NCBI RefSeq assembly: GCF_015477775.1
Contig: NZ_JADLQO010000001.1
Coordinates: forward strand, 310,001 to 374,000
DNA: 64,000 nt
Origin: Nocardia abscessus
GTDB lineage: Bacteria; Actinomycetota; Actinomycetes; Mycobacteriales; Mycobacteriaceae
Direction of reading: 5' to 3'
Shown here one piece after another: positions 30,161 to 41,188 of this stretch (position 1 is the stretch's first letter; every line of letters starts with the position of its first letter). A program made the translations under genes and the position numbers. The notes beneath the pieces are model-generated. The model saw only the letters and a list, made by a program, of their open reading frames with translations. It was not told the origin of the DNA and made no database searches.

Positions 30161-32760
30161 CCGCTCCCGGTCTCGCCGCGCATCAGCGCTCCGAGGGACT
30201 CGCGATCGGTGACGTCCATTTTGATGCAGGCCCGGTAGAGATGACCCTCGACGGTGCGCACCGAGACGGTGAGCCGGTCGGCGATCTGCCGGTTGGACAG
30301 GCCGGCGGCGACGAGGTTCGCGATCTCGCGTTCCCGGGCGGTCAGGGGCAAGGGCTGCGCGGCCTGCCGCAGTGCCGGAGTGCTCGCTCCACCGCACGCG
30401 GCGGCGAGCCGGTTCGCCGCGGCGGCGGACTCCAGCAGCCTGCGCCGATCGCCCGCTCGCTCGTGTGCCGAGGCGGCCTGCGCCGCGGCGTCGGCGGCCG
30501 ACAGCGACACGCCGATGCGCTCGAATTCGGCGGCGGCCGCGTCGAGCCCCGGTCCGTCATGAGCGGCCAGTGCCACCGCGTGCCGCGCTTGCACCTGCAC
30601 CAACCGCCCGTCCACCCGGGTGGCCAGCTCGGCGAGGCGTCCGGACACGGAATGGTCGCCGAAGCGGGCCGCGGTGTGCAGCGCGAAGGCCTCGATCGCG
30701 TGCTGATGCGAACGCGCTGCCGCGTCGGCCGCGTTGACCGCGATCCGGATGGCCGGGGTCACGGTTCCCTCGGCGGCGGCCAGCCAGGCGCGGGCGACTT
30801 CCAGCTGCGGCTCGTACACGGCGCTGTGCCTGCCACCCCGCGCGGTGGCGTGCGCGATCGACTCGGCGGCCTCGCCGGGGCGACCGAGCGCCGAATACGC
30901 CTCCGCCAAACGAATTCTCGCTGGGAACATCCAGGCCGCTGCGCCCTCCGCGGCGAGTGCGGCCAGCGCCTGTTCCAGATTCTCGATGCCGTCCAGGAAC
31001 CGGCCCTGCGCCACGTCGACGGTGCCCTGCAAGATTTTCGACATGCCCCAGGCCAGGTACTGGCCCGGCGAGGAGTATCCGACGAACGCCCCCGCGCGGC
31101 GTCGTGCGGCCTCCAGATCGCCGGTGAAGGTCAGGGCGAGCACCTCGGCGTGCGTGGACATGAAGCGGTTGAGCCCGTCGATGTGCTCCTCCACCTCGTG
31201 CCCGCGGGCCGCGTACTGCCTGGCTGCCTCACCCTTGCCCATCAGCGCCAGCGCCAGCCCGCCGCCGAACGCCGCCCACCACACCGCCCACGGCGGGGCG
31301 CCATCGGCGGACATCACCGTTTCCGCCTCGGCGATCGCGTCGTCCACCCGGTTCTCGTTCACCAGACTCGCGGAGGCCAGACCGGTGAAGATGGCCGCGA
31401 TCTTCGGATGCCGCACCTTTCCGCGCACCAACTTCAGCACCTCGTCGGCGCGGTCGGCGTCACCCATGGCCCACAGCAGATTCGCCACCCGGGTACTGCC
31501 CCAGCGCGCCAACTGCACCTCGTCGAGCTGGTCGGGGTCGAAGCTGGCCAGGGTGCGCTCGGCCTCGATCCGGTGGCCCTGCCAGAGCAGGGCACGCGCC
31601 AGCAGGTCGGCTGATTCCACGCCGCCACGCCGCTCCACCGCGGCCCGCGCGAAGCGCTCGCCCAATGGCAGGTTCGCCAATCCGATCGCGTCGGCGGCGG
31701 CCGCCTCGAACAATTCCAGATCCGCGGATTTGTCGCTGTCCAGGGCCAATTCGGCCAGCCGGATACGGTCGGCGGCGGAATTGATCCGGCGTTCCTTCAG
31801 CGACGAATACAGCCTGCCGCGCAGCCGCCGCGCCGAGGCGATACCGAGTCTGCGCCGGATCACCTCACCGAACAGCGGGTGGTTGTAGCGCACGATCAGT
31901 TCTTGGGAATTCTCCACGACGCGAATCACGCCGCGCGCTTCCGCGGCCTCGACCGCGTCCTCGCCCGCCAATTCGGCGAGGACGTCGAGATCGATCGGCT
32001 CACAGAAGGTCAGCAGTTCCAGCACCCGCAACACCGGCTCCGGCAGCTGCTCGACCCGGTCTTCCAGCAGCGCGGCCAGCTCCGAGGTCACCGCGGCGCG
32101 GCCGCGCAGCTGCCAAACCCCATTGACCTGACGCAGCGTGCCCGCCTCCAGCGCTCCCTCGACCAAATGCCTGAGGAACAGTGCGTTTCCGGCGGAGGAC
32201 TCCCACATCAGATTGGCGGTGAACCCCTCGAGCTGCCCGCCGAGCATCGACTCCACCAGCTCCACGCTCTGGCGCTGGGTGAACGGGCGCAGGTCGATGC
32301 GCGTCAAATGGCCGTCTTTCCACAGTGACGTGACGGCGTCCGGCACCGGGACTCCACTGCGGACGGTCACCACGATGTGCGCGGCCTTGTCGATCGCCAG
32401 CTGTAGCAACAGCGTGGCGGAGAGCTGATCGAGCAGATGCGCGTCGTCCACGCCGATCACCGTGTCCCCGTCGGCGAGCAACGCCTCCCGCGCCGCCGAC
32501 ATGAACGTGACCGGATCGTGCGCCGTGTAGACACCGACCATATGCGCGAACACTCCCAGCGGGATGCTGCGCGCCGATTCGGTGCCCGCGACCCAGCGCA
32601 CATTGCCACCGATAGCGGAGGTGGCATGCCTGGCCAGGGTGGTTTTACCCACCCCGGCATCGCCGGTCAGCACCACACCGACGTGCTCCGGACCGGTCAG
32701 TGCCGCGCGGATCGCCTCGAATTCGCTCTCGCGCTCGATCATCGGCCAGTTCCGAGCCAT
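30157..32760 (-). CDS. LuxR-family ATP-binding regulator (LAL type)
   Basis: An 867-residue large regulator. N-terminal STAND/AAA domain: Walker A GDAGVGKTTLARH near residue 33, Walker B VIGVDDAHLLD near 99. The middle 450 residues are helical and TPR-like. C-terminal LuxR HTH: LTAREREIANLVAAGLSNRQIADRLTVSVRTVEGHL, a full match, in the last 70 residues. LAL regulators in actinobacteria sense metabolites through the STAND module; the ligand here is unknown. ATG at 32760 has TACAGT six bases upstream and no ribosome site, so it is probably leaderless. A 12-base palindrome lies at the -35 position. Downstream it is coupled to a small lipoprotein gene. Confidence 0.92.
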   Translation of the reverse strand: MARNWPMIERESEFEAIRAALTGPEHVGVVLTGDAGVGKTTLARHATSAIGGNVRWVAGTESARSIPLGVFAHMVGVYTAHDPVTFMSAAREALLADGDTVIGVDDAHLLDQLSATLLLQLAIDKAAHIVVTVRSGVPVPDAVTSLWKDGHLTRIDLRPFTQRQSVELVESMLGGQLEGFTANLMWESSAGNALFLRHLVEGALEAGTLRQVNGVWQLRGRAAVTSELAALLEDRVEQLPEPVLRVLELLTFCEPIDLDVLAELAGEDAVEAAEARGVIRVVENSQELIVRYNHPLFGEVIRRRLGIASARRLRGRLYSSLKERRINSAADRIRLAELALDSDKSADLELFEAAAADAIGLANLPLGERFARAAVERRGGVESADLLARALLWQGHRIEAERTLASFDPDQLDEVQLARWGSTRVANLLWAMGDADRADEVLKLVRGKVRHPKIAAIFTGLASASLVNENRVDDAIAEAETVMSADGAPPWAVWWAAFGGGLALALMGKGEAARQYAARGHEVEEHIDGLNRFMSTHAEVLALTFTGDLEAARRRAGAFVGYSSPGQYLAWGMSKILQGTVDVAQGRFLDGIENLEQALAALAAEGAAAWMFPARIRLAEAYSALGRPGEAAESIAHATARGGRHSAVYEPQLEVARAWLAAAEGTVTPAIRIAVNAADAAARSHQHAIEAFALHTAARFGDHSVSGRLAELATRVDGRLVQVQARHAVALAAHDGPGLDAAAAEFERIGVSLSAADAAAQAASAHERAGDRRRLLESAAAANRLAAACGGASTPALRQAAQPLPLTAREREIANLVAAGLSNRQIADRLTVSVRTVEGHLYRACIKMDVTDRESLGALMRGETGSG

Positions 32761-32766
32761 GCTCTA

Positions 32767-32772
32767 ACTGTA
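32767..32772 (-). promoter_or_regulatory. -10 element of leaderless promoter (LAL regulator)
   Basis: TACAGT on the minus strand, six bases (TAGAGC) before the ATG at 32760. Confidence 0.55.
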
Positions 32773-32781
32773 GTTCTTCAC

Positions 32782-32793
32782 CGATCATGATCG
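32782..32793. promoter_or_regulatory. 12-base perfect palindrome at the LAL promoter
   Basis: CGATCATGATCG, 9 bases upstream of the -10 hexamer, at the place where a -35 box would lie. Candidate operator, possibly autoregulatory. Confidence 0.4.
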
Positions 32794-32803
32794 AAGCCGA
32801 GCG

Positions 32804-32840
32804 AGCACGATCGATGTGGCTAATTTGTGGTGATCGTGCT
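32804..32840. other. Inverted repeat between purA and the LAL gene
   Basis: Perfect 9-base arms AGCACGATC and GATCGTGCT separated by 19 bases, 37 bases after the purA stop. It may end the purA transcript (minus strand, no U-tract) or act as an extended operator for the LAL promoter; the GATC core recurs in the nearby 12-base palindrome. Confidence 0.4.
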
Positions 32841-32876
32841 GAATTTCCGCTGGACCGCGCGGAATTCGAACAGGTT

Positions 32877-35099
<2,223 letters not shown>

Positions 35100-35103
<4 letters not shown>

Positions 35104-35882
35104 ACGCTCCGTTCCCGATCGACCGCAGATCGCGCGCGGTCCGGCCCAGCCCGGTGTTCCTGCTCGTCATCGCCGTGACCGCGGTCGGCGGCGCGCTGGC
35201 CTGGGACGCCCCGCTGGACTCGACCAGAGCCAAGGCCGGGGTATTCGTCTTCGTGGTGGCCGGGTGGGTGGTGACGCTGTGCCTGCACGAGTTCGCGCAC
35301 GCGTACACGGCCTGGCGCGCGGGTGATCGCGAGGTCGAGTTGCGCGGCTATCTGACGCTCAACCCGTTGAAGTACAGCCATCCCCTGCTGTCGATCGTGT
35401 TGCCGATGGTGTTCATCGCGCTCGGCGGCATCGGCTTGCCGGGCGGCGCGGTCTACGTGCACACGCACAATGTCGCGCCGCGCACGCAGCGGATCATCAG
35501 CGGCGCCGGTCCCGCGGTGAACGCGCTGTGCGCGGTGCTGCTCTTGGTGATCGTCCGGATCTGGGGCGGCACCGACCACCACCCCGCGTTCTGGTTCGGC
35601 GTCAGTTTCCTTGCGTTCCTGCAGATCACGGCGACGCTGCTGAACCTGATCCCGCTGCCGGGCCTGGACGGTTACGGCATCCTCGAGCCCTCGCTGAGCT
35701 ACCAGACCAGGCGCTCACTCGACCAGTTCAAGCCGTTCGGCATGCTGATCCTGTTCGCGCTGCTGTTCACTCCCGCCATCAACGAGGTGTTCTTCGACGC
35801 GGTGTACGCGCTGTTCGGACTGTCCGGCGTGCCGTCGAATTGGTCGCGCTACGGCGGCTACCTGACGCGATTCTGGACCTGA
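35100..35882 (+). CDS. M50-family (site-2-protease-like) membrane metallopeptidase
   Basis: A 260-residue integral membrane protein matching Rv0359. The zinc motif is HEFAH (His63, Glu64, His67) in the second hydrophobic segment, and the third ligand is in NLIPLPGLDGYG, equivalent to the NPxPxLDG motif. Five or six helices are visible. Site-2-protease relatives cut substrates inside the membrane, often releasing anti-sigma factors, but the short Rv0359 type lacks a PDZ domain and has no proven substrate. It overlaps the preceding gene by four bases. Two strong hairpins follow the stop immediately. Confidence 0.88.
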
Positions 35883-35905
35883 TCGCCGGGATCGGTTCCC
35901 GGCGA
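35883..35905 (+). terminator. Hairpin 1 after the M50 peptidase gene
   Basis: Perfect 9-base stem TCGCCGGGA / TCCCGGCGA with a five-base loop, starting directly after the stop codon. Confidence 0.5.
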
Positions 35906-35913
35906 GGCGCGAA

Positions 35914-35940
35914 GCCGCCCGGTCGGGTCGGCCGGGCGGC
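35914..35940 (+). terminator. Hairpin 2 after the M50 peptidase gene
   Basis: Perfect 9-base stem GCCGCCCGG / CCGGGCGGC with a nine-base loop, eight bases after hairpin 1, followed by CCCGCTTCTTC. The remaining gap to 36195 shows no gene. Confidence 0.6.
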
Positions 35941-36195
35941 CCCGCTTCTTCGCCCGCTTCGGATCCGCCCCACCCTCCAGCCACCACACCCCTTGGCCGG
36001 AGGGTCCTTTCGTCCACGAGCGAAGCGATCGACCGCGATACCCCTCGAACTCGCGGTCACATCGCAAAACTACGGCGGGCAGACGCCCGCGACACGAGTA
36101 GCGCACTACTTGAAGATCAACTTTTCGGCGTGCCGCGCCCGGCGCGGACCACGGTCCCCGGCGCGAATGTCCGAATACCGCTGAGTAGTCCGGCG

Positions 36196-37398
36196 TCAGA
36201 CCTCCGGCCGCACGTACGGATTCTTGACCGTCGGCGGCAGCAGGGCAATCGCCGAGATACGCTGCACGCCGCACACCTGCATCAGGTCTACCAGCGTCGA
36301 ACGTACCTGCGCGAAGACGACGTGCGCCGAGAGCCCCGCGCCCGCTACCAATTCCGGGCGCGCGCCCTTCGCGACCGAGCGCAGTACGCGGGCGGCCTCG
36401 GCCCGGTCGGGCTGCTCACCCGGGTCGGTCAGCATCATCCGGCGCACCACATCGACGGCCTGACCGAGCCGCTCCACCTCGTCGATCAGTCCGGGATCGA
36501 GGATTTCGTCGTCGCGCACCAGAGTCAGCGAGCGGCGCAACAGCACCCGGGTGTTGCGGATGGCGTTGTCCAACGGATCCGCCGTGGCCCTGATGCGATC
36601 GAGGCGGGGACGGGAGTTCCAGTACAGCGGTGAGATCCGGCTGATCTCGCGGCCGCCCTCGAGGGTGGCGCGCAACGAATCGATCTGCGGCTGGGTGGCG
36701 CGCATCGCGGTGAGCGCGCGGTGCAGCTTCTCCGGATCCTGTTCGAGCAGTCCGTCGGCACAGTCGGTGATCGACTTGCCCATCACGCCGAGGATGTCCG
36801 CGGCCAGCGTCCGCGCCCTGCGCACTGGGTGCAGCGGTATCGCGGCGACCACCACAACGCCGACCAGACCGCCCACCAAGGCGTCGATCATGCGGGACAG
36901 GCCGCCGCCCGCCGAAGGCGGCAGCAACGTCGCGACCAGCACGGCGGAACCCGCCGCCTGCATGGTGATGATCGAGCCGCCGTCCAGGAACACCGCCGCG
37001 GCCATGGCGACCGCGACCACCAGCGCGATCTGCCACACGCCGGTGCCCGCACGGGAGATGAACAGGTCGCCGATGCCGATGCCGACCGCGACGCCGACCA
37101 CGAGTTCCACCGAGCGGCGCAGCCGGGCGCCGAAGGAGATGCCGATGGACACCACGGCGGCCGTGGGCGCGAAGAACGGCAGCGCGTGGCCGATCACGTG
37201 ATGGGCGAGGAACCAGGCCAGCGCGGCGCCGACCGAGCACTGGATGATCGGCAGGACCGACCGGCGCAGCCGCGCCCACGAGGCGCGCAACCTCGCCATG
37301 CTGCTCGCGCGGGCGCTGCCGACACGGGAATCCGAGTCGAGCCCACCCGTCACCCGGCCACCACCCGTCGTCGAATCGCTACGCGGTGCTCCGATCAC
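36196..37398 (-). CDS. FUSC-family membrane protein (aromatic acid exporter-like)
   Basis: A 400-residue protein with about six N-terminal helices (LPIIQCSVGAALAWFLAHHV; LPFFAPTAAVVSIGISFG; VELVVGVAVGIGIGDLF; WQIALVVAVAMAAAVFL; a fifth around AAGSAVLVATLLPP; LVGGLVGVVVVAAIPLHP) and a cytoplasmic helical C-terminal half of about 190 residues with HPVRRAR at the junction. This is the half-size FUSC/ArAE layout. Relatives export aromatic acids or p-hydroxybenzoate; the substrate is not determinable. GTG at 37398 starts six bases after the DUF3151 gene ends, without a clear ribosome site; a GTG encoding the start of VTGGLDSDSR is an alternative. Probably co-transcribed with that gene. Confidence 0.8.
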   Translation of the reverse strand: MIGAPRSDSTTGGGRVTGGLDSDSRVGSARASSMARLRASWARLRRSVLPIIQCSVGAALAWFLAHHVIGHALPFFAPTAAVVSIGISFGARLRRSVELVVGVAVGIGIGDLFISRAGTGVWQIALVVAVAMAAAVFLDGGSIITMQAAGSAVLVATLLPPSAGGGLSRMIDALVGGLVGVVVVAAIPLHPVRRARTLAADILGVMGKSITDCADGLLEQDPEKLHRALTAMRATQPQIDSLRATLEGGREISRISPLYWNSRPRLDRIRATADPLDNAIRNTRVLLRRSLTLVRDDEILDPGLIDEVERLGQAVDVVRRMMLTDPGEQPDRAEAARVLRSVAKGARPELVAGAGLSAHVVFAQVRSTLVDLMQVCGVQRISAIALLPPTVKNPYVRPEV

Positions 37399-37404
37399 TA
37401 CGAC

Positions 37405-37848
37405 TCAGTCGAGGCCGAGCTCCGCGGCCGCCCGGGGGTCGCAGTCTTCCAGCAGGTCGAGGCAGCGTGCGTACTCGTCGGTCTCGCCGATCACCTTGGC
37501 GGCGCGGGCCAGCGCGCCGACGCTGCGCAGGAAGCCCCGATTCGGCTCGTGACTCCACGGCACCGGGCCGAAGCCCTTCCAGCCGTTGCGGCGCAGGAGG
37601 TCGAGGCCGCGGTGATAGCCGGTGCGGGCGAAGGCGTACGCGGCGACGATGTCGTGATTGACCGCCTCGTCCTGCGCCTCCCCGCGGGCCAGCGCCGCCT
37701 CGGCGAGGTGCGCCCAGGCGATCGAGGCGGCCGGATGATCGGCCGCGACCCGCACCGGATCGGCGTTGTCGAGGAGCGCGTCCTCGGCATCGGAGATTTC
37801 GGGTAGCAGTACCGGTTGCGGTCCGAGCAGGTCACCGAACGAGGTCAT
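37405..37848 (-). CDS. DUF3151 family protein (Rv0360c-like)
   Basis: A 147-residue soluble protein close in length to Rv0360c (145). Conserved-looking core: MTSFGDLLGPQPVLLP, AWAHLAEAALA, AYAFARTGYHRGLDLLRRNGWKG (segments of a helical repeat-like fold) and ECARCLDLL-type C-terminus reading EYARCLDLLEDCDP. Function unknown. ATG at 37848 begins the conserved core; ATG at 37857 (MKRMTSF) is equally possible since neither has a strong ribosome site. It precedes the FUSC gene by six bases. Confidence 0.83.
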   Translation of the reverse strand: MTSFGDLLGPQPVLLPEISDAEDALLDNADPVRVAADHPAASIAWAHLAEAALARGEAQDEAVNHDIVAAYAFARTGYHRGLDLLRRNGWKGFGPVPWSHEPNRGFLRSVGALARAAKVIGETDEYARCLDLLEDCDPRAAAELGLD

Positions 37849-37857
37849 GCGCTTCAT

Positions 37858-38322
37858 TCTGCACCGCAGGCCGCTCCGGTCGACAAGCGGCCGCCTCGCC
37901 CCGCTCGCCCCAGCGCACAACAGCAGACAGACTCCGCCCCACCGCGTTCGTTATGCAGCTGCCGACCCTCCACTTGCCCGGCGCAAATCCGAGGAGGACT
38001 TCGCACCAGCCACTGGCGTGTTGTGCGGTGTCGGGGTTCGGTTGAGAACTCGACCACGGCCTGGAAGTTGAAGTCACGGGGCGATGTGTAGCGCCCGGGC
38101 AGGCTGGCCCCCTGTGTTCGCCGAGTTCGAGGCGGCCCACCGTCTGGTGCTGCACCCCCGGTGCGCGAGCCGGTTCATGCCGCGAAATGCATGGATTTCG
38201 GGGCGGCCGCGGGTCGTCGAGCGGGGGACTCGGCGTTCGTTCGGCTCGGCGTGGGCTGATGGCGGACTTCGCCGGGCCGCGCCCATTAGGCTGGCCGTCG
38301 AGTTCAACAGTTCCGCCTTAGC
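37858..38322. other. Intergenic region without recognised gene
   Basis: About 465 bases between the divergent DUF3151 gene and the repeat-rich membrane protein gene. Frames here are short or shadow-like, and I see no RNA gene, hairpin of note or insertion element. It should contain both divergent promoters, but no convincing -35/-10 pair stands out. Confidence 0.4.
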
Positions 38323-38333
38323 GAGGGGTGTGC

Positions 38334-41072
38334 GTGTCCGACCCGAACGACGAGAAGAACACGGCGCGGGATAGCGCCGGACCGGCCGACGCAGCCGGGG
38401 CCGACGCACGCCCTGACGCCGCCACCGAACGTATTCCGGCAACGGGAAAGGGCGCCCCCGCTTCCTCGGCCGCCCCCACCGAGCGCATCGCCAAGGCGCA
38501 GCGGCCGGGTGAAACGACGTCCGGTGGCACCGGCCGATCCGCCTCGGGCGCAGACACTTCCGCTGCGAGCCCGAACCCGGACGCGGGCACTCGCGGTCCG
38601 GCTCCCAGCGCGCCGCGCACCGCGGAGCCGAGACAGGCCCCCGGCGGCGGTCCGGCCTCGTCGCAGGACACGAACTCGACGCCGTCGAACACGGCGGGCG
38701 CGAAACCGGCGAACGGCCCCGCAGGCAGGACGAACTCACCGACTTCCACCGCGCCGAATGCCGGCGCTTCCGCACCGGCGAAGGGCGCGGGCACCGCACC
38801 GCATCCCAGCGCGTCCAGCGGCACGAAACCCGCTGCCACGGATAACCGGACGAACTCCACGAACCAACCTGCCCCCGCGAATTCCCCGGCGGCCCGGCCC
38901 TCGAGCGCAGCTGGCACAGCAGGCGGCCCAGGCACAACCGGGGGCCCGCGCGCAGCCGGTAGCCCAGGCACAGCCAGTGGTCCCGGCATAGCCGGTAGCC
39001 CAAGCACAGCCAGTGGCCCCGGCACAGCCAGTGGCCCGGGCACAGCCGGCAGCCCAGGCGGGGCCGGTGGCCCGAGCGCGGCAGGCGGCCCGAGCGCGGC
39101 AGGTAGGCCAGGCACAACCGGGGGCCCGGGTGCGGCCGGTAGTCCGCGCGCAGCCGGTAGCCCAGGCACAGCTGGTGGTCCGCGCGCAGCCGGTAGCCCA
39201 GGCGCAGCAGCCGGTGGTCCAAGCGCGACAGGTGGTCCGGGCGCAGGAGCCGGTGGTCCAAGCGCGGTGGGTGGTCCGGGCGCAGCAGGCGCCAAGGGCA
39301 CACCCTCCGGCCCGGTCGGCGGAAAGGCGCCGACGTCGAACGCGCCTGCGGGCAGCGCACCCGGCTCGGCGGCGGGCGGGGTACCGGTCGGCACCGGTAA
39401 ACCGAACCCATCTGTGTCCGGCTCTGGCCCCGCCAAGACCCCGGCGCCCCAACCAGCCGGGAAATCCCCTGTTGCGCAGCCTGAAGGCAGGCCGAACACA
39501 CCGCCCCCGTCCGGGCCACCCGCTTCGAACGCGCCCGGTAGCAAGGGCGCGGCACCATCCGGACCGGCCGGTCCCGGCACGGCTAGCGACGCGCGTGGGA
39601 ATGCCGGCGGCGAACCGGCACGCTCCGGTGGCGGCACGTCCGAAGCAGGCCGGGGAGCCGATGCGAAGACGGCCGCGGCCGATCGGGAATCCGCACCGAA
39701 GCAGCCGGAAACCGGCGGCGGCACGCCGAAGACCGGTTCCGCACCGGAGGGGTCGGCCGCAGCGCGCACCGTGGTGATCAAGCGGGATCAGACGCCGCCC
39801 GGTACACCCCCAGGTTCCGCACCGGGCACGTCCCCGGCAGGGGGTTCCACTGCGAAAGGCTCCGGAGCGCAACCGAGCAGGCCCGCGCAAAACCGGACAG
39901 CGCCCGAATCCGGCGCACAAGCGGCCGGTGCCGCCGCAGCCGTCCCGAAGCCAGCGGAGCCGGCGGCGGGCTCCTCGCCGAAGACCATCGCGGGCGGTAA
40001 GACCCCGACGGGTGATTCCGCTGCGCCGAGCGGCACCGCCGAGACCGCCGCGATTCCACAGGACGGTCCGGCCCCGGGCGCAGAATCCGCGACCGTCGTG
40101 ATGCGCAGGCCGCAGCCGCCGGCCGGACCGGGCGATGCCGAGTCGGCGACGACCGACAAGTCCACCCCGGGTGACGACCAGAATCCGCCCGGTTCGGATG
40201 ACGTCACGATGGCGATGCGGGTGGTCGACGCGGACGACGCGAAGACCGTCGCGCTCCCCATCCAGCGCCCCGCCGACGGCGGCAGGCCGGGAACCGATCG
40301 CGTCGTCGCGTCACCAGCGGGACCGGTTCCGATCACGAAGCCACCGAGCACCCCGCGTCCCGCTGCCGGGCCCAAGCAGCCCGGACCGCACGGCCCGTCC
40401 GGGCCGCCGCAGCACGGTCCGGGAGTCGAGGAGACCCGCCCGTCGCCGCCGCGCGCGGCGGGCAGACCGCGTCAGGTGTCTACCGCGCCGTCCCCCGCGG
40501 ACGTCCAGCAGACCGTGCCCGCGCAATCGATGGCCGGTCCGCGCGCGCCGCAGACCCGTCCCGTCCCACCCCCGCAGCGGATCGCCCCGGCGGCGCAGCC
40601 AGGCGCTGGGGCATCCGCCGCGGACACTGGTCGGCCCAACCGCAAGCTGATCCTGGTGGGCGCGGCAGGCGCGGCGGTGATCGCACTCGTCGCGGTGATC
40701 GTGGCGCTGGTCACGATGACCGGCGAGGATTCCCCCGAGACGCAGGTGCGCGGTGCGATCACCAGCTACACCGAGGCACTGCAGACCGGCGACCTGGAGG
40801 CGCTGCGCTCCTCCACCTGCGGCCCTCTGCACGACTTCTACCAGGGCATTCCGAGCGACCAGTTCGCCGGCGTGCACAAGCTGTCGGTCGAGCGCAAGAA
40901 CATCCCGGTGGTGGACAGCATCGACGCCATCCGGATCACCGACGACACCGCGATCGCGCAGGCCACGGTGTACACCGAAGCCGACCCGGCGAAGCGGTCC
41001 GCACGCACCTTCGACCTGCAGCGCACCGACGACGGATGGAAGGTTTGCGACCCGCCCTCCGGCACGCAGTAA
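38334..41072 (+). CDS. Repeat-rich single-pass membrane protein (Rv0361-like C-terminus)
   Basis: A 912-residue protein. Residues 1-765 are Pro/Ala/Gly/Ser/Thr-rich and disordered; residues 196-317 are a 20-copy collagen-like hexapeptide array. One helix follows (LILVGAAGAAVIALVAVIVAL, about 772-793), then an outer domain of about 115 residues of DUF4878/NTF2-like appearance (GAITSYTEALQTGDLEALRS, ending DDGWKVCDPP). No signal peptide, so the long tail should face the cytosol. It carries six Thr-x-x-hydrophobic motifs (Thr31, 49, 479, 587, 625, 638). The M. tuberculosis counterpart by position, Rv0361, is only about a third as long. GTG at 38334 has GAGGGG five bases upstream. Confidence 0.8.
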   Translation: MSDPNDEKNTARDSAGPADAAGADARPDAATERIPATGKGAPASSAAPTERIAKAQRPGETTSGGTGRSASGADTSAASPNPDAGTRGPAPSAPRTAEPRQAPGGGPASSQDTNSTPSNTAGAKPANGPAGRTNSPTSTAPNAGASAPAKGAGTAPHPSASSGTKPAATDNRTNSTNQPAPANSPAARPSSAAGTAGGPGTTGGPRAAGSPGTASGPGIAGSPSTASGPGTASGPGTAGSPGGAGGPSAAGGPSAAGRPGTTGGPGAAGSPRAAGSPGTAGGPRAAGSPGAAAGGPSATGGPGAGAGGPSAVGGPGAAGAKGTPSGPVGGKAPTSNAPAGSAPGSAAGGVPVGTGKPNPSVSGSGPAKTPAPQPAGKSPVAQPEGRPNTPPPSGPPASNAPGSKGAAPSGPAGPGTASDARGNAGGEPARSGGGTSEAGRGADAKTAAADRESAPKQPETGGGTPKTGSAPEGSAAARTVVIKRDQTPPGTPPGSAPGTSPAGGSTAKGSGAQPSRPAQNRTAPESGAQAAGAAAAVPKPAEPAAGSSPKTIAGGKTPTGDSAAPSGTAETAAIPQDGPAPGAESATVVMRRPQPPAGPGDAESATTDKSTPGDDQNPPGSDDVTMAMRVVDADDAKTVALPIQRPADGGRPGTDRVVASPAGPVPITKPPSTPRPAAGPKQPGPHGPSGPPQHGPGVEETRPSPPRAAGRPRQVSTAPSPADVQQTVPAQSMAGPRAPQTRPVPPPQRIAPAAQPGAGASAADTGRPNRKLILVGAAGAAVIALVAVIVALVTMTGEDSPETQVRGAITSYTEALQTGDLEALRSSTCGPLHDFYQGIPSDQFAGVHKLSVERKNIPVVDSIDAIRITDDTAIAQATVYTEADPAKRSARTFDLQRTDDGWKVCDPPSGTQ
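38919..39284 (+). repeat. 18-base coding tandem repeat, 20 copies (collagen-like hexapeptide)
   Basis: The 366 bases encode 20 copies of a hexapeptide approximated by [AT][GS][GS]P[GSR][TA], with two single-residue insertions, 122 codons in all. The 18-base periodicity is visible in the DNA (runs such as GGTAGCCCAGGCACAGCC recur). Candidate for length variation between strains. Confidence 0.85.
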
Positions 41073-41154
41073 ACGCCCGGCGGCGTGATAGCCGCCACGC
41101 ATCGATGCCGGTCGCGCGCGTCACACTCACCTGGTCAATGGTCCGGTTCGGCAG

Positions 41155-41160
41155 TAGCAT
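41155..41160 (+). promoter_or_regulatory. -10 element before the HadAB-type gene
   Basis: TAGCAT, a good TANNNT match, 28 bases before the chosen ATG at 41189. It would give a leader of about 20 bases that includes AGGGAG. Confidence 0.45.
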
Positions 41161-41188
41161 GGCCCGGATCATGAGCAGGGAGCAGACG

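Noticed and set aside
38919..39284. Possible CRISPR array because of regular short repeats
   Set aside because: Unit is 18 bases with no unique spacers, stays in frame and encodes a hexapeptide; no cas genes nearby.
38318..39920. Long minus-strand frames opposite the repeat-rich protein, with Pro/Leu or Cys/Arg-rich translations
   Set aside because: They mirror the 18-base repeat in other frames. The plus frame alone has a ribosome site, a membrane helix and a folded C-terminal domain.
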